Shown one piece after another: positions 1 through 12,742 of a DNA stretch of 64,000 bases; the first letter of the stretch is position 1; the number at the start of each line of letters is the position of its first letter. The notes beneath the pieces are model-generated. The model was not told the DNA's origin. It did not search any database and was given only the letters and a program-made list of their open reading frames with translations. The translations under genes were made by a program, and so were the position numbers. Source of the stretch: Sinotaia quadrata (lineage: Eukaryota; Mollusca; Gastropoda; Architaenioglossa; Viviparidae); contig CM054183.1 in assembly GCA_028829895.1 (NCBI GenBank), forward strand, positions 18,074,975-18,138,974, given 5' to 3'.

Positions 1-574
1 TCTAACTGAATGGAATCCTGGATATTTAACATTTCCATTGTGTCGGTGTCTGCGTACTACCTTCTACACGAGAACAGATGCTAGGTGTCTCTTGCTCGTT
101 CGACACTGGAGCCGCGGTCTGACGGCACCGATTGCTGGTGTCGCTCTGGGAGACTTGTCAAAGTAACTGATTTTTATTTTTCTGTAGTAGAAGCTTCAAC
201 GCTCGCTCCGAGCCAGAAATCAATGGCAGTTGTTTTTACTAGATAATAGGGCACAAATCGTAGCGTAGAGTCTACAAGTGGAATTGTCAGATTAGTTGCC
301 TTTTACAAAAAATAATGAAAAAAAATTATAAAAAATAATGTGTGGGGTGAAGGTGCGCGTCAGACAGCCATGGTTAGTCACTGTTTATTAATCCAATTTG
401 GGCCAAAGATGACCTATTAGAGACTAGTTAATTCGCATCCAGACTTTGGGACATAAGGAAACCAAACCCACTACCTTCATAAATTAATAATAATAATGCA
501 TCCCCCATGTTTATAAAGGGTTTAATTCAATGGAGGAAAATAAAGGATTGTCAGGAAATCTACAAGGTTGAAAA
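1..574. other. No recognisable feature
   Basis: Unique, mixed-composition DNA; no open frame with coding character, no repeat. Confidence 0.5.
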
Positions 575-910
575 GGTTCGGGATTTATAAGTACTTACAG
601 TGGTTTGGAAAAGGACGTCATTTAGTCTTGATATAAGATGTGTTCGGGATTTGTAAGTACTTAACAGTGGTTTGGAAAAGGACGTCATTAAGCCTTGATA
701 TAAGATGTGTTCGGGATTTGTAAGTACTTAACAGTGGTTTGGAAAAGGACGTCATTAAGGCTTGAAATAAGATGTGTGAGCGAAGTGTAGGATGCTGCCT
801 GGAGTCGTTAAAGCTAGAGTACCGTGTTTCATCTGGAAAAGGACGTCACTAAGCCTTGAAATAAGATGTGTGAGCGAAGTGTAGCAATGCTGCCTGGAGT
901 CGCTGGAAAA
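575..910. repeat. 67-bp minisatellite, 3 direct copies plus a related pair
   Basis: GTTCGGGATTTGTAAGTACT recurs at 575, 642 and 709 with a strict 67-bp period. The block GGAAAAGGACGTCA...GATGTGTGAGCGAAGTGTAG then recurs at about 739 and 837 with a longer spacing. Confidence 0.85.
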
Positions 911-960
911 TGTGCGGTTTGTTGTTGTAATGGAGGCACTTCATGGATAGAAAGAACTTA

Positions 961-1135
<175 letters not shown>

Positions 1136-1139
1136 CTTA

Positions 1140-2240
1140 CTTTTCTTATTATGTCGTGTCTCATTCTGTATTAGGGTGTCGTTCTTTGCTCCAGTCACTA
1201 CGCACGCCATGTCCCACTAAAATTGATTTAGATCGATTGATAAACAAAGTTGAGACGACGCCCCTCAGTTTATCTTTGTTGCAAAATATATTCCTCTACT
1301 ATCACAGAGACAGAGAGAGAGGGGGGAAGGAGGGAGGGAGTGACGAAATGCAGAGCAGACTTTTATTGATTTTAGTTTTTTTTTTTTTTAGCTTGGTTCC
1401 GAACGATGTGCGCAGTTTAGAAAGAAATATTAAAATATTTTGATTGTCTATGGTGAATTCTTCAAAATATAGAGCGATATGAACAACTAGCGAGCTGGAT
1501 TGTTTTTCTCTAATGACATCTAGTTAATCTAGAAATATTTGTCTTCCATTGTGTCTAGTTAGTTTGTTAAAGATCGTAATATTGCATCTAGAATACAGGT
1601 ATAATAGACTCATCACTGTTGGCTTCCTTCCTATGCGGTTCGTGACCGCAGTCACCTCTCTTTCCCAATCAAGTGAAAAATATCTTGTACCCAGAAGAGA
1701 CATCACTTTGCTTTCGAAGTTCCTCTGTCTGATAAATTGTCTCCTATTTGGGTCGACCATGTAAGACAACAGATCGATCGAGAAGTCAGGGATGCACACG
1801 GAATATTGATTTATGACAAAAACCTTTTAACAGAGTAAATAAATACAAAGTAAACAGCGACAGATAAAACACGTGTGTAGCTCAAAATAATTATGATTTG
1901 AGGAGGGCAAAAGTGTCCTTGTGTGTATGTGCGTGCGTGCGTGCGCGTTTGGGTTTTTTTGCTTATGCATGCACGAGTGTGTGATTATCTCTTGCATACT
2001 AATGGATATTGTTCATGCTTTCCTTATGGAAATATTTCTCACTGAATGAGATTTCTGTGTATACTACAACTCCAATAACTCGACCCGCTTCCGCCAGTGG
2101 CCGTCCGACATTGCGGGAAACTGGTTAACGTCCCAGAAGAAAGGTTAGTTGGAGGGAAATAGTCACCGTCTGGTCCCCACACGTGACCGGAACCCAACAA
2201 CTACATTAATTCTAAATTCTGGGACAGCATTCGCCATTTC
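1140..2240. other. No recognisable gene
   Basis: Unique AT-rich DNA with short G/GA tracts at 1310-1345. Overlapping open frames at 1524-1799 on both strands lack splice context or family motifs. Confidence 0.5.
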
Positions 2241-2640
2241 GAGACGTTTCTCAAGTTTGATTTTTTACTTTTTATTTTACACAAATGAAAGAACATACAG
2301 GAAATGGCTAGGATGCAACTATGGAAACTGTTTGCGTTTTTTTTAAATGTATTTTGTTTTATTCTTTTTAAAATTAAAATATTTAAAAATGTTTTCCTTA
2401 ACATGTTTATTTAATTTTAAAAATGATTTGTTTTTTATTTCAAATTTGAAAGATATGTTTTTATTAGTTTGTTTTTTGTTTTATTTTTGTTATTTTATTT
2501 TTTTTTCATGTTTTCTATGTTGTTTTTAATATTTAAATTTTGGAAAAAAATGATTTTACGATTTTAAAATTTTAAACAGTTTAAATGTTTTTGTTAATTT
2601 TTAAAAAAATGTTTTCAATTAAAATAAATATTGATGCTGG
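2240..2640. repeat. AT-rich low-complexity tract
   Basis: T-rich with short TTTTAAA/AAATTTT words; no periodicity and no gene. Confidence 0.7.
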
Positions 2641-3160
2641 CAAACAGATCACTAGCACCTGAATAAGACTGAACGCTTGAAACATTATAAAGCAAAATTG
2701 CTTATCTGATTTTCATATTTTTTAAAGCTTGAAGAGTTTTTGTTGCTAGACTAAATGTGAACTATTTTATTCATTTATTAAATGTACATACTCGAAATAA
2801 TTCTCTACTAAATAATCATTATCTACGACAAACAATTATTAGCAATTACCAATTAATGAAATAAACAATTTATTTTATTTTTTAATCATGTTTGTAATGA
2901 TCCATTCAACAAAAAACCCGCCCACCCACACCTCCAACCACTCTCATCGTACAAGCTCTAAACCAGTCAAGCAGTCAAACAACACCAGCCTGCAATCAGA
3001 CAATCAAACACTCAGACACACAACTATACAATCTAACCAAAGTTGAATAACACTTTTATAAAAATAACCAGTAAAACAACTAATTATACAACTAGCCAAC
3101 CAGCCAACCAACCAGACATTCAGGATGCAAGAGACAAAATGACCACCTGTTCTCTGCGTC

Positions 3161-3523
3161 CTCCTTCTTACATTAAATATTTACAAAAGAAATAATATAT
3201 TACAAATTTCTCCTCCTTCTTACAATAAATATTTAAAAAGAAATAATATATTACAAATTTCTCCTCCTTCTTACATTAAATATTTACAAAGAAATAATAT
3301 ATTACAAATTTCTCCTTCTTCTTACAATAAATATTTACAAAGAAATAATATATTACAAATTTCTCCTCCTTCTTACATTAAATATTTACAAAGAAATAAT
3401 ATATTACAAATTTCTCCTCCTTCTTACATTAAATATTTACAAAGAAATAATATATTTTAAAAAAAAAATTCTCCTCCTTCTTACAATAAATATTTACAAA
3501 AAAAATAATATATTACAAATTTC
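3161..3523. repeat. 52-bp minisatellite, about 7 copies
   Basis: Unit begins CTCCTTCTTACATTAAATAT and contains AAATAATATATTACAAATTT; period about 52 bp, copies nearly identical. Confidence 0.93.
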
Positions 3524-3751
3524 GCCTCTGGGAAGAAAGAAAAAGTGGTGAATGTGACCAAAGCCTTATTATGAATCTCTCGTAGAGAAACTGTATCCAA
3601 AGTTACTCATGGTGTAAAATGATTATTTAGAATGTATTCCAACGGTCGTATTTGTTTCATATTTCGTGTTAACTGCTTTAATTATGTTTTGTTTTCTCCA
3701 AATGATTTCCTACTACTGCGTCATAATTTATTTCAGCTCTTATTTTTCATG

Positions 3752-3793
<42 letters not shown>

Positions 3794-3950
3794 TACCTAT
3801 CTATCTATAATATCCATCCATCCATCTATCCATCCACCCACCCATCTATCTATCTATCTATCTGTCTATCTATCTGTCTATCTACTATCTATCTATCTTC
3901 TCTCTCTTCTCTCTCTCTCTTTCTCTCTCTATCTATCTGTGAGTCTATCT
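3752..3950. repeat. (CT)n and (ATCT)n microsatellites
   Basis: (CT)n at 3752-3790, then ATCC/ATCT tetranucleotides and a second CT tract. Confidence 0.95.
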
Positions 3951-4115
3951 GAAATCAATTTACAGACTGTTTGAGCAAGGACCTTATGTAGTGAAAAACA
4001 TTTGTTAGCATGAAAAGGATTTAACAACACTTAGAAAATACTGCGAGGACACGTTCTGAGTATATTTACATCTGGTGTAAGTAAAACAAAAAACATCGAG
4101 AGCAGGATTATCATG

Positions 4116-4311
4116 CTTGTGACATGTCACGCCGTAAGTATCGGTATTAGCATTGCTTGTGACTTGTCACGCCTTAAGCATCGGCATTATCAAGCTTGTG
4201 ACATGTCACGCCTTAAGTATCGGTATTACCATTCTTGTGACATGTCACGCCTTAAGCATCGGTATCATCATGCTTGTGATTCGACACGTCTTAAATATCG
4301 GCATTATCCTA
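4116..4311. repeat. 39-40-bp minisatellite, 5 copies, with an internal palindrome
   Basis: Unit CTTGTGACATGTCACGCCTT... followed by AAGTATCGGTATTA; each good copy carries the palindrome GTGACATGTCAC. Confidence 0.92.
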
Positions 4312-4424
4312 CCAATTTTGTGTCTTGCTACGTCCATTCTTCAGCAACCAGTATAAAAACAAGCCACATATAACGCTCAGGTATCCCAAAGATTTCTTTT
4401 GACTTTGATTACTTGTGATGCTAT

Positions 4425-4840
4425 TACCAAGAGTCTAAACACGCATTTAAATCCTATTAACTTGTAATTGCCAAGAGTCTAAACAGGCGTTTAAATCCTA
4501 TTAATTTGAAATGTAATTGCCAAGAGTCTAAACAGGCGTTTAAATCCTATTAACTTGTAGTTGCCAAGAGTCTAAACAGGCGTTTAAATCCTATTAATTT
4601 GAAATGTAATTGCCAAGAGTCTAAACAGGCATTTAAATCCTATTAACTTGTAATTGCCAAGAGTCTAAACAGGCGTTTAAATCCTATTAACTTGTAGTTG
4701 CCAAGAGTCTAAACAGGCATTTAAATCCTATTAATTTGAAATGTAATTGCCAAGAGTCTAAACACGCTTTTAAATCCTATTATCTTGTAATTGCCAAGTC
4801 TAAACAGGCATTTTAATCACATTACCCGAAATGCCAAGAA
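4425..4840. repeat. 44/49-bp minisatellite with two alternating unit types
   Basis: Units share CCAAGAGTCTAAACAGGC then TTTAAATCCTATTAA. Type A ends CTTGTAATTG; type B ends TTTGAAATGTAATTG (5 bp longer). Order A B A B A A B A, then a decayed unit. Confidence 0.92.
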
Positions 4841-5289
4841 TTTAATATCGTCACTTGAAATTTACCTTCTGGAAATACTCATGTTGTTTCAGCACTTGCA
4901 TCGATTTATTTCTATAAAGTAAAACCATGAACTTTGCCAATGAATGTGGTGTTGTCTATGGCGAATACATAGAATTAATGTACTGGTCGGGTCATTTTCA
5001 AGAAAATCGTGGACATTCAGGAGAAAAATCTAGAAGTCATTGCGTCAGTACACTTGTGTGCAAAATAATTAATATAATTCGGGAAACGTATGCATTATGT
5101 TTGAGTTTGGAGTCATGTTCATGTATCGGAAATGATGTTTATGCATGAAAGAGAATATATTTTGTGTTGTATGAGGGATTGTAGGCCATATATTCATGCA
5201 ATATCTGTGAATATAAACTAACTTGTTTACATTTTTAATAATGAAATGAGATTTAAAGAATATTTATTCCCTTGTAAGCGAGGCCTTAT

Positions 5290-5810
5290 TTGCCCCTCTC
5301 TCTCTTTCTCTCTCTCTCTCCCGCTCTCCCTTTCTCCATTATACTTCTCGATCCCCCCCTCTCTGTGTCATTATTATAATTTCTTTCCCATATTTCTCTC
5401 TGCCATATTTTTATCTGCCTGTTGTCTGATTCTCTGTGCATCTATTATACTTCTTTCTGCCTCTCGCATACTTATCTCTGTCTCTCTCAAACTTCTCACT
5501 GCTTTTCTCATACTTCTTGCTTCTCAAACTTCTCTCTGCTTTTTCTCTACCGCTTTCACACTTCTCTCTGCCTCTTTCACACTTCTTTCTACCCCTTTCA
5601 TACTTCTCTCTGCCTCTTTCACACTTCTTTGTGCCTCTTTCATACTTCCGTCTGCCTTTATCCATTCTTTTCCATACTTGAGACTGCATTTTTCCTGTGT
5701 TTGTCATATTTTTCTGCCTTTTTCCTCTCTTTCATACTTCTTTCTGCCCCTTTCCTCTCTCATACTTCTCTATGATTTTTATTCTCTTTCATACTTCTCT
5801 CTGTGTGGCG
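5290..5810. repeat. CT-rich degenerate tandem repeat
   Basis: (CT)n at 5296-5335, then loose repeats of CTTCTCTCTGCCTCTTTCAT type (about 21-24 bp). The 60-200-residue open frames here are low-complexity artefacts. Confidence 0.85.
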
Positions 5811-5813
5811 GAG

Positions 5814-6445
5814 TAAATTTGTCTATACCTATTTCTAAACTTAACTATTATGTAAATTATTAAATGTCAAGGTAACCCAAATTGGGCACTGCATATGATG
5901 ACATTTTTGTAAGTGCCAAGAGGTGGAATAAACAACTCAGGTGAAGAATGTGCTAGACGTGCTGATGTAATCTAAACCGGTTTTAGAGTAGTTTGAGTAT
6001 GAGTAGTTTTTATTATCCAATGGTTAAGATTTACACGAACGAGACCAGAGAATGGGATGAGATCAAAAGTTTACCTGTTGAAAAGGGTTGTATTTCTAAT
6101 CACTTTGAATTTTAGAGAGTCAGAAGTCCGGTTATGAAAGATGGCCATTAGCTTAATGGTGAGTTAACTGACTGATTGAGAGAAAATGGACTTAGAAATA
6201 TTTCGTACATATTACTATTGATAATTTATCTTTGCGTTTTTACATAGAGATGTATTATATAAGTATAATATTATTTCTACAGTTTGTGTACTACGATGCT
6301 TGTATGTAGTATGCTAAACACTTGACATTGTTTCCAGTGAACACATTCATAAAACTAACTTGTTGTATTTATTGTATTGTATCAGGCTAAAAAACACTGT
6401 TGCAGGAAACTATAATAGTTTACATCAGGGAGCACACCAATCGTA
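5814..6445 (+). mobile_element. Interspersed LTR-like repeat, copy A (5' part only)
   Basis: Begins TGTGGCGGAGTAAATTTG and is collinear with 24069-24650 and the complement of 28240-28827 (shared landmarks: GTAACCC then GGGCACT, ATTATCCAATG, AGAAGTCCGG, GGTGAGTTAACTGACT, ACTGTTGCAGGA). Homology fades near 6445, so the 3' half is missing or replaced. Confidence 0.7.
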
Positions 6446-6994
6446 TCTCTTTCACTTGATAAACATCTTGCCCTATTTTTGTACTTTTTCCAAACTTAAA
6501 ATAAATTTAATTTCATCATATGTGTGTCTTAATTGGCCACGCTTTCGCTAGTCGGAAACGTGAGAAAACTCGAACAAAAATAAATAAATTGTAAAAAAAA
6601 AATTCTGACGATTTCTTTCGTCTAATTAAATTTATTCCCGGTGCCAAAAGCATGCAACAACATTACGCAATCAGTAGCAGATGCTTTCAATCTGTTTCAG
6701 AGTCAATTTGTATCTATTAATTTATCAGAATAAGTTGATATTTTGGTCTATCGGTCTATATGTCTTTTATTCCTGACAGATATGTCGCTGTTTAAGTGGC
6801 ATGATTTCGTAAGAAGCAGTAATCTATATCTATGCTACTTAACTAAATATTACCTCAGCAGGAGCAGTAATTTATCTCTTGTCTGTCTGAAAGAACAAGT
6901 TTAACTAAATATTACTTCATAAGCAACAGCAGCTTGCAAACATTCCTCTCTTTGACAATATGTCTGATAGGTCAAACAAAAAGTCTATCACGTC

Positions 6995-7296
6995 TAGTGC
7001 CGGATTACCAAATAAGCAGTTTAGGCACCAGCCTATGAGCACCACCCCTTTTAGGGGCCACGCGACAACGTACAATCGAGCTTTCTTAAATAGTTTCAAA
7101 AAAAAACAAAAAACCTCCAATGAATCAAGTCGAAGAAACGAAAACTTTACCTGAAAGACTCTATAGAGAAAATACTGTATTAATGTAATGTACCCATTCT
7201 TGGTTGGTAAAATTAAACACTTACTAGGAGTTAATTTGCGAGGGAGGCCCCAAGATTTCGACTGCCTAGGGGCCTCACAGGGCTAATCCGGCATTG
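6995..7296. mobile_element. hAT-like MITE with 8-bp target site duplication
   Basis: 302-bp element. Left end TAGTGCCGGATTA, right end TAATCCGGCATTG; ten bases (TGCCGGATTA) are perfectly inverted. It is flanked by an identical 8-bp direct repeat, ATCACGTC, at 6987-6994 and 7297-7304. An 8-bp duplication with CAGTGCCGGAT-like ends is the signature of hAT transposons. No transposase is encoded, so it is non-autonomous. The apparent open frame at 6960-7154 crosses its left end and is not a gene. Confidence 0.88.
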
Positions 7297-7424
7297 ATCA
7301 CGTCACGAGTGGCAATAGGAGTAGCTACAGACACGTACAGATCAAACTTCACTTTCTTTTAAGGTCAGGAGTAGCAATAGTAATATCTACATATACTTAT
7401 ATTAGAGATAAAGTTTGGATATCT

Positions 7425-7690
7425 ATTACGTCAGGATAGCAGTATTATTACGTTATAGCAGTAGTTGTCTCTATGGACACTTATCTTACAGATATCTATT
7501 AAGTTACGAGTAGCAGTAATAGTCTCTACAGACACTTATCTTACAGATCAAGTTTCGATATCTATTACGTCAGGAGTAGCAGTAGTAGTCTCTACAGACA
7601 CTTATCTTACAGATCAAGTTTTGATATCTATTACGTCAGGAGTAGCAGTAGTAGTCTCTACAGACACTTATCTTACAGATCAAGTTTCGA
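7425..7690. repeat. 66-bp minisatellite, 3 good copies plus a diverged one
   Basis: GATATCTATTACGTCAGGAG recurs at 7491, 7557 and 7623 with period 66; a multiple of three, hence the spurious 87-residue frame. Confidence 0.92.
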
Positions 7691-7739
7691 TGGCTTATAT
7701 CTTGATGCAAGCATTTCTGAGTAGCTAACCAGTTAGGGC

Positions 7740-8634
7740 TAACCAATGGCTACGTACTAGCCAATTGTAGCTAACCAATGGGTGTTAAGAGAATACAGGG
7801 GGAAACCCATGTTGTGGAAATTATCCTATTTTGCAATCACTTGCCGAGAAACTCTACACGAAATAAGTTGTTTCCTCTCTTCAGGTCTCCATGGTGGAGT
7901 TGCATGATCAAGGCCATCATGAGTAAAATGCAAAGTTATAAGTTCTAAACTTGTAACTTTTATGTTTCTCCACAGCTAAATAGGAAAATAATTTTCATGT
8001 CTTTCTTTTTCAGCTGAGCTCTATTGTATGTTAATTTTCATGTATACTTTTGTCTGCTGTGTACAATTCACAAATATCTTTTATTTTCTTATTTAGTAGG
8101 AATGCCATGTAGCTAATGTTGGGTGATTTCTTTTGTGACTAATATGGTAGTCATTGCTGGAACATTGTAGCAAATGTGACCAAAGAATTTAGATCTATAT
8201 AAAATAAGTATATGATTCAGAGACCCTTTTATCAAAATCTTGATCTGTAATATATTGCTTACAACTTTGATTTTTCTATCTTTCCATTTGTTGGTCTCTT
8301 AACATCAATTGTTAACACTGCAGATCTGTAGTTGGAAAAGTATGTGACCTCTGAGAGGGCACATAGCCGGAGTTCATTGTTCACTTGTAGTGAACTAAAT
8401 AATTGCGTTCGGTAACTGTAAAATATCGTCCGAGGCTTTAAGGAAAGAGACAGTTAATATCATAAGACAACTACAGCAAAGCTGGTCGAAGTACAATTAT
8501 GAGTTCACATTTTAGAATTAAAGGCAACATTACTTTGAATTCACTTTATAGTTAATGGTACATTCACTCTAACGTACGTTCTTTAACTTAAGTCTTATTA
8601 TGTTGCTACTTACTTATGGAAATAGATGAGACAG
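7740..8634. other. No recognisable feature
   Basis: Unique DNA; a short local repeat (TAGCTAACCA, several times in 7724-7780) is all that stands out. Confidence 0.5.
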
Positions 8635-8870
8635 CAGTTTTCATTTTAATTGTCTGTGTGTTAGTTGCCATTATATATCTGTGTCATTATCTTTTCATTT
8701 AAATTGTCTTTGTATTAGTTGCCATTATATATCTGTGTCATTATCTTTTCATTTAAATTGTCTTCGTGTTAGCTGCCATTATATATCTGTCATTATGTTT
8801 TCATTTAAATTGTCGTTGTGTTAGCTGCCATTATATATCTGTCATTATGTTTTCATTTAAATTGTTTTGC
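8635..8870. repeat. 54-59-bp minisatellite, 4 copies
   Basis: TTTTCATTTAAATTGTC then TGTTAG then TGCCATTATATATCTG, repeated four times; the last two copies lack GTG plus a few bases. Confidence 0.9.
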
Positions 8871-8940
8871 AATGTTTAAGCAAATGAGAATTCAGCTTTA
8901 TTTTCAGACCTTTATGTCCTCCAGAGCTGAATGAACTTCA

Positions 8941-9978
8941 TGTATTAGTAAAATATTTTGTAATCGTTTCCTGTAGTCTTATTTGTAGTAAAATATTTTG
9001 TAATCGTGTCCTGTAGTCTTATTTTTAGTAAAATATTTTGTAATCGTGTCCTGTAGTCTTATTTTTAGTAAAATATTTTGTAATCGTGTCCTGTAGTCTT
9101 ATTTTTAGTAAAATATTTTGTAATCGTGTCCTGTAGTCTTATTTTTAGTAAAATATTTTGTAATCGTGTCCTGTAGTCTTATTTTTAGTAAAATATTTTG
9201 TAACCTTGTCCTAAAGTCTTATTTTTAGTAAAATATTTTGTAACTGTGTCCTAAAGTCTTATTTTTAGTAAAATATTTTGTAACTGTGTCCTAAAGTCTT
9301 ATTTTTAGTAAAATATTTTGTAACTGTGTCCTAAAGTCTTATTTTTAGTAAAATATTTTGTAACTGTGTCCTAAAGTCTTATTTTTAGTAAAATATTTCG
9401 TAACTGAGTCCTAAAGTCTTATTTTTAGTAAAATATTTTGTAACTGTGTCCTAAAGTCTTATTTTTAGTAAAATATTTTGTAACTGTGTCCTGCAGTCTT
9501 ATTTTTAGTAAAATATTTTGTAACTGTGTCCTGCAGTCTTATTTTTAGTAAAATATTTTGTAACTGTGTCCTAAAGTCTTATTTTTAGGTAAAATATTTT
9601 GTAACTGTGTCCTAAAGTCTTATTTTTAGTAAAATATTTTGTAACTGTGTCCTAAAGTCTTATTTTTAGTAAAATATTTTGTAACTGTGTCCTGCAGTCT
9701 TATTTTTAGTAAAATATTTTGTAACTGTGTCCTAAAGTCTTATTTTTAGTAAAATATTTTGTAACTGTGTCCTAAAGTCTTATTTTTAGTAAAATATTTT
9801 GTAACTGTGTCCTGCAGTCTTATTTTTAGTAAAATATTTTGTAACTGTGTCCTAAAGTCTTATTTTTAGTAAAATATTTTGTAACTGTGTCCTAAAGTCT
9901 TATTTTTAGTAAAATATTTTGTAACTGTGTCCTAAAGTCTTATTTTTAGTAAAATATTTTGTAACTGTGTCCTGCGGT
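8941..9978. repeat. 40-bp minisatellite, about 26 copies, with higher-order pattern
   Basis: Strict 40-bp unit, TTTTTAGTAAAATATTTTGT then AAC/ATC TGTGTCCT xx AGTCTTA. The first ~6 copies read ATCGTGTCCTGTAGT, later ones ACTGTGTCCTAAAGT or ...CCTGCAGT. From 9680 on the GCAG variant recurs every 120 bp for two turns, then after 160 bp. Confidence 0.97.
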
Positions 9979-10426
9979 ATATGCATATGATTCACGTTTA
10001 GGGGCAGAGCACTCCCTCAGCATATCAATTATATGAAACTATTTTATGCAGTCACGCAATCACTATTTTGCAGTCACTGAAGATTTATTTCTATGCCTCG
10101 TTCTCTTAAAATGTTCACTCTTATTCTGAATTATGCAACGTTCTGTCGTAAAATATTTTCGTGTTTTTTCTTCTAAGCACACTTTTTTCGTCTTATCTGT
10201 TTGTGCCAATTGGTAAAGTGTGCGTGAAAACGAAGACCAGATTGGTGGAATGCAAGCTCTTCTTTGCTTAAAGCCATATGTTCTTCGGTATAATTTGTTA
10301 CGGTTCCCTTTAGTGTGGAACTGAAACACTTGTTTATTGTCTGATCCAATTTTATTTATTTGCTTGCCTCCTCTGACCTAGATAACTGTACAACGACCAA
10401 AAACTGCATTCTTATTTGACAGGAAG

Positions 10427-10512
10427 GGGTGTGTGCGTGCGTGTATGTGTGTGCGTGTGTGTGCGTGTGTGCGTGCGTGCGTGTGTATTTGTGTGTGTGT
10501 GTGTGTGTGTGT
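10427..10512. repeat. (TG)n microsatellite
   Basis: Imperfect GTGTGCGTG then perfect TG run. Confidence 0.95.
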
Positions 10513-10659
10513 GAGGATTCAGGTCAGAGAAACAAATAAGCTAACCACAATCGAATGGATGCAAATGAATCATGCTTTGACTTAAATAGTCAAGCTCATA
10601 TTAGCACATCTTATGTAAATAAAAAGTACGTTCTTTCAGGCAGGCCTAACGGAGGACTA

Positions 10660-11150
10660 AACACACCCATACAGATCTGATGCATTCCAAACAAACAATT
10701 TTGATGTAACCACAAAAATACACTCAAATAGATCTGATGTAACCAAACAAACACACTCGTACAGATATGAAGTAACCACACGAACATATATAGACAGATC
10801 TGATGTAACCAAACAAACACACTCATAAGATCTGATGTAACCCACCAACACTAATATAGATCTGGTGTAACCAAACAAACACTAAAACAGATCTGATGTA
10901 AGCAAACAAACACTCTAGTACAGATCTGATGTAAGCAAACAAACACTCTAGTACAGATCTGATGTAACCTCTTTCACACTCAAAGGTCATATCTATAGGA
11001 TACACTCCACAAAAGTACCTGACATAAAGAAACACACACACAAACAGGTCTGCAAAATAAATACATTTAGATCTGACATAAACAAACAAACAAGCAAACA
11101 CAAACAAACAAGTCTGCAAAATAAACATTTAGATCTGACACAACCCTCCT
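10660..11150. repeat. Degenerate 34-40-bp minisatellite, ~9 copies, with BglII-like motif
   Basis: Unit ACAGATCTGATGTAACCAAA then CAAACAC(A)CTC; AGATCTGA recurs through 10976, with a second looser set (TTTAGATCTGACATAA) at 11066-11145. Confidence 0.88.
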
Positions 11151-12019
11151 TTCCACGCAAATCGGTCTCAAACATCGTTACACAAGAAAATAAGATATAT
11201 GCAGACTGTCTTACATAAACTGTTCTGACTTTTTTCTCAAGTCGGCCCGCACGCAGCAGAGTAATGTACAAGAGAAAATGTAATACTCCTGGTCTGATGC
11301 CAACTTTAGTAAGTGCGTTGGACCTTTAAACCTGTAGACTCTCGATGTTTACTGACAAAGTACTAATCTCGCTGCGTCGCTCTGTCGAGTTCTCTAGGCA
11401 CGGCGCCAGATGAACTAAACTAAATTAAAATAAAACTATTGCTCTGTTGTATCGCCACCCACACACCTTCACTTGTTCTCCTATTCGCCTTTTAACCCAC
11501 ACTTTCCTGTCTGCATAAGACGAACGAGGACAGACTCAATGACTCCGCTAAAGAAAGATTTAAAAAACCCAACTAATAATTATCTAATTTGTAGTAAAAA
11601 TAGCTGCATGACATCGTGTGTGTGTAATTGTGGGACTGATGAGGGCGGAAATATAGTAAGGCATTAACAAGCCAGGGAAATTTCAATTTATATTGATTTG
11701 ATTCAGTGCTTCGAACTCCGGAAGGAAAGTGTAATATTTAATATTGAAGTGAAAGAAAATAAATGAAACAATATTTTTAAAAAATAACAATTTCATAACT
11801 TTTTTTTTTCATACAGAGATTGAAGTAAACAAAAACGAAAATTTTTGGAAACTTATTAATAATACAGGTTTACAAGTGTGCGTGTAGTTTGGGAACTAAA
11901 CTAAAATGAAGAGATAAAATATAAAAGTAACATGTACTAATTTATTTGAGTGCGAAAGCTATCATATCTACTCCAATATAGTCATACATTTATCAGTCCA
12001 TCCGTCTGTCTTATTTGTG

Positions 12020-12029
12020 TTCTTCTTCT

Positions 12030-12064
<35 letters not shown>

Positions 12065-12245
12065 ACTCTCTGCCTACATACCTACCTACCTACCTACCTA
12101 TCTATCCATTCATACATACATTCAAGTCCATCATCCATCCATCCAAAAAATCCAACTGTTCATCCATCCATCCACCCACCCAAATCCATCTATTCATCCA
12201 TCCACCACCCACCCAAATCCCTCCCTCCCTCTATCCATCTATCTC
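12020..12245. repeat. (CT)n, (CTAC)n and (ATCC)n microsatellites
   Basis: TTC/CT tract followed by CTAC, CATC and ATCC runs. Confidence 0.93.
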
Positions 12246-12599
12246 CCGTTAAATGATATGACAGCAATTTCATATTTTGAGATACCAAGAGACCATGGTC
12301 TTTCTCAAGATGAGATACTAAGAGAACATAGTCTTTGGCAAGATGAGATATCAAGAGACCAATGTCTTTCGCAAGAAGGCTTCATAACGCATCTTTTGTT
12401 TCGCCGTCTGTGTCATTGTGCGTTTCACGTTGTACCAATGTAAATTTATTTGATTTATTTTCCTGTGTCAATAGAGTCATTTCGTTGTGTGAAATTATAT
12501 TTACACTCGCGAGTTTGTATAAAGACCTTGTGCATTCTATGTGCAATGACAAGCAAAGCGCTTATCGTTGCTGAAGATTAAACGCCTTTTATGTCATCT

Positions 12600-12742
12600 T
12601 TTACTACGACTACTACTATTACTACTACTACTATTACTACTATAATTACTACTACTAATATTATTACTATTATTATTACTACTATTATTACTACTATTAT
12701 TACTATTACTACTATTCTTATAAGTAGAAGTACTACTACTAC
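12600..12742. repeat. (TAC/TAT)n trinucleotide repeat
   Basis: About 140 bp of ACT/ATT triplets; followed to 13050 by a purine-rich (GAAGA-type) stretch. Confidence 0.95.

Noticed and set aside
8941..9978. CRISPR-like array of regular repeats
   Set aside because: There are no unique spacers: the whole 40-bp period is conserved, so this is a plain tandem minisatellite in eukaryotic DNA.
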